Below are positions 33,377 to 38,657 of a stretch of 38,657 nt of DNA, in pieces. The notes beneath the pieces are model-generated. The model searched no databases, had not been told where the DNA came from, and worked only from the letters and a program-made list of their open reading frames with translations. Both the position numbers and the translations under genes were made by a program. This DNA is from Lentilactobacillus diolivorans DSM 14421 (lineage in GTDB: Bacteria; Bacillota; Bacilli; Lactobacillales; Lactobacillaceae), in the NCBI RefSeq assembly GCF_001434255.1, contig NZ_AZEY01000079.1, positions 11,625 to 50,281 on the forward strand. The letters run 5' to 3'. Numbering within the stretch: position 1 is the stretch's first letter; each line of letters begins with the position of its first letter.

Positions 33377-34109
33377 CAAAGTTTTAGAAGTTGAACATTT
33401 GGAAAAGTATTATCAAAAGAAGCATGTTTTATTTGATATTAATCTTTCAATTCAACAGGGCGAGGTCGTCACTTTACTTGGTCCGTCGGGATCAGGGAAA
33501 AGCACGCTGATCCGTTGCTTGAACGGGTTGGAAGAATATCAAAAAGGGACGATTATATTTGAAGGCAAAAAAATCGTTCCAACTGAAAAAAATTGGCAAC
33601 AAATTCGTCAGAAAATTGGGATGGTTTTTCAAAGCTATGATTTGTTTCCGAACTTAACGGTAATTGATAATATCCTATTGGGACCGATAAAGGTTCAGAA
33701 GCAAGACAAAAGCGCTGCGCGTGTGGAAGCAAAGAAACTTTTGAAAAGTGTTGATCTTGAGGATTACGCAGATGTTTATCCGCGTGAACTTTCTGGTGGT
33801 CAAAAACAACGAGTTGCGATCGTACGAGCCTTGGCACTTCATCCTGACTTTATGTTATTTGATGAGGTCACGGCCTCGTTAGACCCTGAGATGGTTCGTG
33901 GGATTTTAAACATTATTAAAGGTCTGGCTAATATGGATAACATGACAATGATTGTTGTGACTCATGAAATGAATTTTGCTCAGGAGATTGCAGATCGCGT
34001 TGTCTTTCTTGAAAATGGCCATATTTTAGAGCAAACCCCAGCGAAACAATTTTTTAGCAAACCGAAAACTGATCGCGCACAGGCATTTTTAGACAGTATG
34101 GATTTTTAA
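33369..34109 (+). CDS. Polar amino acid ABC transporter ATPase
   Basis: 246 residues from ATG 33369, which overlaps the end of permease 2; the frame is open from 33309 but the protein MADKVLEVEHLEKYY starts here and GGAG lies upstream. Walker A GPSGSGKST, Q-loop in GMVFQSYDLFPNLTV, signature LSGGQKQRVAIVRAL, Walker B FMLFDEVTASLDPEM, H-loop in VVTHEMNFA. GlnQ/HisP family. Confidence 0.95.
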   Translation: MADKVLEVEHLEKYYQKKHVLFDINLSIQQGEVVTLLGPSGSGKSTLIRCLNGLEEYQKGTIIFEGKKIVPTEKNWQQIRQKIGMVFQSYDLFPNLTVIDNILLGPIKVQKQDKSAARVEAKKLLKSVDLEDYADVYPRELSGGQKQRVAIVRALALHPDFMLFDEVTASLDPEMVRGILNIIKGLANMDNMTMIVVTHEMNFAQEIADRVVFLENGHILEQTPAKQFFSKPKTDRAQAFLDSMDF

Positions 34110-34175
34110 ATAGGGAAAACATTAGACTTGTCAATGATGGCATTACTGAGCAAAGAAACTTGAGGAGGAATCATC

Positions 34176-35030
34176 ATGAAGAAACACTGGTTATCAAAAT
34201 TAATTGCGGTTGTGAGCGTCTTAGCGACATTATTGTTGGTATTAGCGGGCTGTGGGAACAGCAAAAAATCGGATTCGGGGAGTAATAATCCTAGTTCTGT
34301 TCAGCAACTTAAGAAAAAAGGAACCATCCGAATTGCAGTTTTTGGGGACTTACCACCTTATGGTTGGGTAAATAAAGATGGTAAACGAGTGGGTTACGAT
34401 GTCACACTCGCGCATCAAGTTGCTAAGGATTTAGGAGTTAAGGTTAAGTTTGTTCAAGTTAATGCCAACAATCGGGTTGATGCCTTGAACTCTAATAAAG
34501 TCGATTTAGTATTGGCTAATTTCACCGTTACACCAGAAAGAAAACAAGTTATCGATTTTGCCAAACCATATATGAAAGTTTCCGTTGGTGTCGTTTCACC
34601 TAAGAGTAAGCCAGTGACTAAGGTAAGCCAGCTTAAAGGCAAAAATGTGATTGTTACTAAGGGGACAACTGCTGAGAATTACTTTACTACCAGCCAGAAG
34701 AATGTTAATTTGTTAAAATTTGATTCTAAGACGCAGCAATTCAATGCTTTGAAGAATGGTCGAGGAGCTGCTTTGGCAGATGATAACTCATACTTATACG
34801 CATGGTCAAAGGATAATCCTAAGTATACAGTTGGTATTAAGAGTATTGGTCCTAAGTCATATATTGCACCAGCTGTAAAGAAGGGGAATAAGTCCTTATT
34901 GAACTGGACAAATAAGGAAATTACCAAATTAACTAAAAAGGGTTTCTTTGTGACTGATTACAATAAACAATTGAAACCATATTTTGGTAAGGAAGTTAAG
35001 CCATCGGATATTGTATTACCAACGAAGTGA
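34176..35030 (+). CDS. Amino acid ABC transporter substrate-binding lipoprotein (CjaA-like)
   Basis: 284 residues, type 2 periplasmic binding fold. Lipobox LVLAGC with Cys near residue 26. The mature part resembles, by memory, the cysteine-binding CjaA of Campylobacter: GYDVTLAHQVAKDLG, VNANNRVDALNSNKVDLVLA, NFTVTPERKQVIDFAKPYMK, KGTTAENYF, and YIAPAVKKGNK near the C-terminus. The Arg in TPERKQ should bind the ligand carboxylate. Cysteine, or an acidic or small polar amino acid, is the likely ligand; the T-box reads as Ser. AGGAGGA lies before ATG 34176. It is the last gene of a complete importer and a terminator follows. Confidence 0.9.
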   Translation: MKKHWLSKLIAVVSVLATLLLVLAGCGNSKKSDSGSNNPSSVQQLKKKGTIRIAVFGDLPPYGWVNKDGKRVGYDVTLAHQVAKDLGVKVKFVQVNANNRVDALNSNKVDLVLANFTVTPERKQVIDFAKPYMKVSVGVVSPKSKPVTKVSQLKGKNVIVTKGTTAENYFTTSQKNVNLLKFDSKTQQFNALKNGRGAALADDNSYLYAWSKDNPKYTVGIKSIGPKSYIAPAVKKGNKSLLNWTNKEITKLTKKGFFVTDYNKQLKPYFGKEVKPSDIVLPTK

Positions 35031-35051
35031 TTGGATCGACAATTAAAGCTT

Positions 35052-35094
35052 GAAGGATTGGAACGGGCGTTATGTTGTTCCAATTCTTTTTTTC
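35052..35094 (+). terminator. Terminator of the polar amino acid ABC operon
   Basis: ATTGGAAC (35058-35065), loop GGGCGTTATGTT, GTTCCAAT followed by TCTTTTTTTC. Confidence 0.92.
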
Positions 35095-35183
35095 TTGATA
35101 AAATTTCTAAAAGATCACGATAAACATAAGTCCGTTTGTAACATTTGGTTTAAAATTAAAAATTGATTAGATTAAAATTAGTG

Positions 35184-35212
35184 TTGACGAATCATTTCTA
35201 ATATGTTTTAAT
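35184..35212 (+). promoter_or_regulatory. Promoter of the aromatic leader and aro operon
   Basis: TTGACG (35184-35189), 17 bp spacer, TTTAAT (35207-35212). About 33 bases separate it from the leader-peptide start. Confidence 0.75.
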
Positions 35213-35244
35213 TAACTCAACATTTCAGGAAAGGAAATTAGCCC

Positions 35245-35304
35245 ATGACAAATCAAATTCAACAACTCAATGCCTATTATTACGGCTATGCATGGTTTAA
35301 GTAG
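35245..35304 (+). CDS. Aromatic amino acid leader peptide (19 residues)
   Basis: ATG 35245 to TAG 35302-35304, with the ribosome site AGGAAAGGAAA nine to nineteen bases upstream. The peptide is MTNQIQQLNAYYYGYAWFK: four Tyr, one Trp and one Phe in its last nine residues. It sits between a promoter and a rho-independent terminator upstream of aromatic-pathway genes. This is the classic form of an attenuation leader: ribosomes stall at Tyr/Trp/Phe codons when charged tRNA is short. The stop codon touches the first downstream hairpin. A role other than attenuation is unlikely given length and codon content. Confidence 0.88.
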   Translation: MTNQIQQLNAYYYGYAWFK

Positions 35305-35470
35305 CGCCCGTTCAGATGCGGGCGCACAACGCGTTCGCGTCTAACCTGGGCAAAGTCGTAACTTTGTTGTTGCCAGCTAGACGCTAGAGTCTAGCTGGAT
35401 GATAAGTCTTAATTTCTTTTACGCGAGTAGAGAATAAGCCAGCTGGAGTCTAAATCCGGCTGGCTTTTAT
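35304..35470 (+). promoter_or_regulatory. Attenuator with competing hairpins and terminator
   Basis: Stem 1: GCGCCCG (35304-35310) with CGGGCGC (35319-35325). Stem 2: GCGTCTA (35337-35343) with TAGACGC (35378-35384), enclosing CTGG/CCAG and CAAAGT/ACTTTG. Stem 3: CCAGCTAGAC (35373-35382) with GTCTAGCTGG (35389-35398), a perfect 10-bp stem that excludes stem 2. Terminator: AAGCCAGCTGG (35436-35446) with CCGGCTGGCTT (35456-35466) and a T-rich tail. The 3' arm of stem 3, TAGCTGG, can also pair with CCAGCTG of the terminator. These exclusive folds fit attenuation control. Pairings are by eye. Confidence 0.8.
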
Positions 35471-35498
35471 TGTATCTACATACAGGAGTGTGATTAGG

Positions 35499-36740
35499 AT
35501 GACCAATTCATTAACTAAATCAAATAAACGACGACTTTCAATCAGCTTGTATCTCAACTATCTTGTTCATGGAATCGGACTCATTATTTTGACCCAAAAT
35601 ATGCAGGCTTTAGGAAAATTTTGGAATGTACCCATTGCAACGGTTTCCTACGTTATTTCAGGTGTTGGAATTGGTAGATTATTAGCCTATTTCTTGTTTG
35701 GCTATTTATCTGATAAATTTGGCAGGCGACGACTGGTTTACATTGGAATCTTTAGCTATATGGCTTTTTTTATCGGGATTCCATTTACGCAAAGCATTTC
35801 GGTTGCCTACCTATTTGCGATTTTAGCGGGAGTGGCAAACTCAGCACTTGATTCAGGAACCTATCCAACTTTTGTCGAAATGGGCGGTAACTCCAGCGCG
35901 TCAAACGTGTTTATTAAAGCCTTTGCGTCTTTGGGAGAATTTATTTTGCCGTTGTTAATTGCAACGTTGGAAGCCCGAGCATTGTGGTATGGCTGGTCAT
36001 TTATGCTGGCAGTCCTATTATTAATCGTTAACCTATTCTTACTTCAAGGAATTAAATTTCCAGCTAAGAATCAAGACCTGATCAGCTCGGCTGATGATCG
36101 GGGACAGGCAACAAAGGGGAGACGACTATTAGCAACGATTTCACTTGCGGTCTATGGTTACACGACGATGGCATTGATGATTTTGTTTACCCAATGGATT
36201 ACGTTATTTGCAAAACAAGAACTTGGGTATAGTTCGTTGATGGCCCATGCGTTGTTATCGTTGTACAGCATCGGTTCGATCAGCGGTGTTTTAGTGATCT
36301 TTGTGCTATTAAAAGTTCGAATTGCAGAAACCCGAATCTTAGTGATTATGAATGTTCTATCCCTGATTGCGGTTTTGACAATTAGCAATTCATCAGTATT
36401 GTGGGTATCATCGGTTGCAGCATTTGTTTTCGGATTTTCCGCTGCGGGTGGTGTTTTACAAGTGGCACTGAATTTACTGCTTAAGATGTTTCCACGGCAT
36501 AAAGGTGTTATTACTGGAACATATTTTACGTTTGGCAGCATTGCCACCTTTACGGTTCCGATTGTTACGGGATGGTTATCTAAAATTGACCTTCACGCGG
36601 TCATGAACTTTGATGTGTTAATTGGATTGGCTGGAACCGGCTTGGTTATCATAACGGCTGCAGCACTTGGATCTGGGAAAGTGATGAGCGCAATCACATC
36701 CGCCCTGCATATTGGTGTTTCAACGACTGACGGGAAGTAA
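35499..36740 (+). CDS. MFS transporter, probably for shikimate/quinate or related aromatic precursor
   Basis: 413 residues from ATG 35499 (AGGAG upstream; the frame opens at a GTG at 35490). About twelve membrane helices. Motif A GYLSDKFGRRRLVYIG between helices 2 and 3 is well kept; FAILAGVANSALDSGTYPTF is the typical helix 4-5 region. The substrate is inferred only from the downstream dehydroquinase and quinate/shikimate dehydrogenase genes and the aromatic leader peptide. First structural gene of the three-gene operon; the next start is close behind its stop. Confidence 0.85.
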   Translation: MTNSLTKSNKRRLSISLYLNYLVHGIGLIILTQNMQALGKFWNVPIATVSYVISGVGIGRLLAYFLFGYLSDKFGRRRLVYIGIFSYMAFFIGIPFTQSISVAYLFAILAGVANSALDSGTYPTFVEMGGNSSASNVFIKAFASLGEFILPLLIATLEARALWYGWSFMLAVLLLIVNLFLLQGIKFPAKNQDLISSADDRGQATKGRRLLATISLAVYGYTTMALMILFTQWITLFAKQELGYSSLMAHALLSLYSIGSISGVLVIFVLLKVRIAETRILVIMNVLSLIAVLTISNSSVLWVSSVAAFVFGFSAAGGVLQVALNLLLKMFPRHKGVITGTYFTFGSIATFTVPIVTGWLSKIDLHAVMNFDVLIGLAGTGLVIITAAALGSGKVMSAITSALHIGVSTTDGK

Positions 36741-36792
36741 AATGTCGTATAAACGGGAACCAATCGAAAACCGGTTAGGAGAGTCAGCAAGC

Positions 36793-37566
36793 ATGCAAAG
36801 TCAAACTGGGCAACAGGAAGTAAAAGTGAAAGGAATTGTTTTTAAATCGGGCAGCACAAAGATTGCCGTTCCAATCACTGGTGACACAACCGAAAAGATT
36901 ATTCAAGAGGCTCATGCGGCGGTAGCCGTTAAGCCGGATGTGATCGAATGGCGAATTGATTTTTATCGGGATGTTTTTAATCCGAGTGATTATTTAGCAA
37001 CGGTTAATGCGCTTCGAAAAATATTAGGAAAAATTGTTTTATTAACAACGTTTAGGACAAGTAGTGAGGGCGGCCATAGGAGCAGGAAGGACGACCAAAA
37101 GTATTTTTCCTTAATTAGTCGGATTTTGAGAGGCCGGCTAACTGACGTAGTTGATATTGAACTTAACAGAGATCAATATCAAGTCGCTCATCTGGTTCAG
37201 CTTGCGCATGATCAGAGAATTGCAGTAATTATGAGTAATCATGAGTTCGAGCAAACGCCGCCTGAGGTTGAAATAAGATCACGACTGGAAAAAATGAAGC
37301 GTGCTGGAGCTGACATTGCAAAAATCGCGGTGATGCCTCAGACGCCTGCTGATGTTTTAACATTACTTAATGCGACTTACAAGGCTCATCAGCGGTTGAA
37401 ACTGCCGCTGATCACAATGGCGATGGGTGACTTGGGAAAAGTGACCAGAATTTCAGGATCAATTTTTGGGTCAGTATTGTCGTTTGCCGCGGTCGGGAAC
37501 GCTTCAGCCCCTGGGCAGTTATCGGTTAGCGAATCGCGTGCGGATTTAGAATCGCTTAAGTTCTAG
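36793..37566 (+). CDS. aroD: Type I 3-dehydroquinate dehydratase
   Basis: 257 residues from ATG 36793, chosen because TTAGGAGA lies nine bases upstream and this gives the usual family length; the frame opens earlier at 36712, and ATG 36742 lacks a good ribosome site. Active-site residues: Glu52 and Arg54 in VIEWRID, His150 in MSNHEFEQTPP, and Lys177 in DIAKIAVMPQ (Schiff-base lysine). SVLSFAAVGNASAPGQLS near the end is the closing loop. Converts 3-dehydroquinate to 3-dehydroshikimate. In this operon it connects quinate and shikimate oxidation or reduction by the next enzyme. Confidence 0.96.
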   Translation: MQSQTGQQEVKVKGIVFKSGSTKIAVPITGDTTEKIIQEAHAAVAVKPDVIEWRIDFYRDVFNPSDYLATVNALRKILGKIVLLTTFRTSSEGGHRSRKDDQKYFSLISRILRGRLTDVVDIELNRDQYQVAHLVQLAHDQRIAVIMSNHEFEQTPPEVEIRSRLEKMKRAGADIAKIAVMPQTPADVLTLLNATYKAHQRLKLPLITMAMGDLGKVTRISGSIFGSVLSFAAVGNASAPGQLSVSESRADLESLKF

Positions 37567-37630
37567 TCAGTTAAAATATTTAATGCCGGATCATAAGTTT
37601 GCAAATTCGGACAGAAAGAAGAATGAATTA

Positions 37631-38503
37631 ATGAAAGACAGAATTGATGGGCATACGATATTAATTGGGTTAATGGCATATCCAATTCGCCATTCAATGT
37701 CACCAACGATGCATAATAGTGCATTTGCCAAATTAGGGTTAAACAATGCCTATTTAGCTTTTGAAATTGATAATAAAAAATTACCGGGTGCCATCAATGC
37801 AATTAGGACGCTTGGAATGCGAGGATCAAATATTTCGATGCCTAACAAGCAAAAGGTGATCCCACTGTTGGACAAATTGGATCCCGTTGCTGAGTTGATT
37901 GGCGCAGTTAATACGGTTGTTAATGATGACGGTGTGTTGACCGGATACACGACTGATGGGACAGGTTTTATGAAATCCTTGGCCGATGAGGGGGTGGATA
38001 TTGGCGGTCAGAAGATGACCCTTGCCGGTGCTGGTGGTGCGGGAACGGCTATTGGCATTCAAGCGGCATTGGATGGTGTTAAAGATATCTCTGTTTTTAA
38101 TATTCATGACCAAACATGGGAAAATGCAGAGCGAATGGTGAAGATAATTAATGATAAAACTAACTGTCAAGCAAAATTGTTTGATTTGGCAGAAAAGAAG
38201 ACATTTAAGGCTGAAATTGCCGGTTCAATGATTTATTGTGATGCAACAGGAGTTGGTATGAAGCCGCTGGCCGATAAGACGTTGGTTAGCGATCCAAGTT
38301 GGTTTCGGCCGGAGATGATTGTGTTTGATACGGTATATGCGCCAAGAACAACGAAATTAATGAGAGTTGCTCAACAAGCTGGCGTTAAACACGTTCTAAA
38401 TGGTTTAGGGATGATGTTGGAGCAGGGGGCAGAGGCATTTAAGCTCTGGACCGGTAAGGATATGCCGATTGATTATATTCGGGAATTGTTGTTTAAAGAA
38501 TAA
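37631..38503 (+). CDS. aroE: Quinate/shikimate dehydrogenase (AroE/YdiB family)
   Basis: 290 residues from ATG 37631 (AAAGAAG upstream); the frame opens at 37583 without a ribosome site. LIGLMAYPIRHSMSP and MPNKQ match YdiB, where canonical AroE has a VPxK-type motif. Catalytic pair Lys73 and Asp109 (GYTTDGTG). The nucleotide loop is GAGGAGTA; the segment after it is FNIHD, without the NRT basic motif that binds the NADP phosphate, so NAD is the probable cofactor. C-terminus LNGLGMMLEQGAEAF is normal. Likely interconverts quinate with dehydroquinate and shikimate with dehydroshikimate. Could be catabolic or electron-sink use instead of biosynthesis. Confidence 0.93.
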   Translation: MKDRIDGHTILIGLMAYPIRHSMSPTMHNSAFAKLGLNNAYLAFEIDNKKLPGAINAIRTLGMRGSNISMPNKQKVIPLLDKLDPVAELIGAVNTVVNDDGVLTGYTTDGTGFMKSLADEGVDIGGQKMTLAGAGGAGTAIGIQAALDGVKDISVFNIHDQTWENAERMVKIINDKTNCQAKLFDLAEKKTFKAEIAGSMIYCDATGVGMKPLADKTLVSDPSWFRPEMIVFDTVYAPRTTKLMRVAQQAGVKHVLNGLGMMLEQGAEAFKLWTGKDMPIDYIRELLFKE

Positions 38504-38561
38504 ACATGCGGTAAAAAGTGATTAACTTCCGGAGTATCGGCAGGTTAATCTATTTATATAG

Positions 38562-38657
38562 AAACAGAGGCTGGGACAATAGTTATTTATCCCAGCCTCT
38601 GTTCGTGTAAACACGATTGTTACCGAGCAAAAACGCGGGACAAAAGGCAACTTCCGG
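38562..38657. repeat. Dispersed structured repeat, copy C (cut by right edge)
   Basis: CAGAGGCTGGGA and TCCCAGCCTCTG form a 12-bp stem that also serves as a terminator after the aro operon. CGTGTAAACACG and GGGACAAAAGGCAACTTCCGG follow as in copy B (18232-18323), about 80 percent alike by eye. Here the GGGAC that should pair with GTCCC further on is intact, whereas copy B has lost it. The rest lies outside the window. Confidence 0.75.

Noticed and set aside
36712-36792. Longer N-terminus of the dehydroquinase
   Set aside because: It overlaps the transporter's 3' end, and a ribosome site before ATG 36793 gives the usual family length.

Overview
The window looks like chromosome of a low-GC lactobacillus. 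Evidence: Gram-positive ribosome binding sites, two T-box riboswitches, an HrcA/CIRCE heat-shock site, many ABC transporters, and glutamate-cysteine-ligase homologues of the type seen in lactobacilli. A heterofermentative genus such as Lentilactobacillus is my guess from overall gene flavour and is not proven by anything here.

Layout. 1-1350: an IS110-family transposase cut by the left edge, abutting one part of a dispersed structured repeat. 1395-7071: a branched-chain amino acid ABC transporter operon (livJHMGF plus a CBS-ACT protein), preceded by a strong promoter, a 33-codon Leu-rich leader ORF and a terminator. 7097-9890: a T-box (specifier read as GAT, Asp) driving an OppA-type peptide-binding lipoprotein and a C26 gamma-glutamyl hydrolase. 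10050-12425 (minus): a DMT transporter, a DUF1801 protein and a frameshifted fructosamine-kinase-like gene. 12635-17903: three glutamate-cysteine-ligase paralogues and a second C26 hydrolase in two convergent units. 17995-18563: a 110-bp near-perfect palindrome, a 59-bp direct repeat of one arm, and a fuller copy of the dispersed repeat. 18593-19261: a DUF536-type protein. 19566-23116: a heterodimeric ABC exporter. 23230-24391: tandem Hsp20 genes with a CIRCE element. 24618-28502: secreted proteins of unknown function, one interrupted by an in-frame stop, and about 1 kb without a clear gene. 28491-30668 (minus): a membrane-anchored XRE regulator and two VIT-family transporters. 30886-31638: a nitroreductase. 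31665-35030: a T-box (specifier read as AGT, Ser) driving a complete polar amino acid ABC transporter with a CjaA-like binding protein. 35184-38503: a promoter, a 19-residue Tyr/Trp/Phe-rich leader peptide and competing hairpins ahead of an MFS transporter, type I dehydroquinase and quinate/shikimate dehydrogenase. 38562 to the end: a third, partial copy of the dispersed repeat.

Main theme. The window is dense in amino-acid-responsive RNA control: two T-boxes and two apparent leader-peptide attenuators, each ahead of a nutrient uptake operon. The most novel-looking gene set is the gamma-glutamyl cluster: three ligase paralogues plus two C26 hydrolases, one of the hydrolases sitting behind a T-box-controlled peptide-binding protein. 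Together these could make, import and break gamma-glutamyl compounds.
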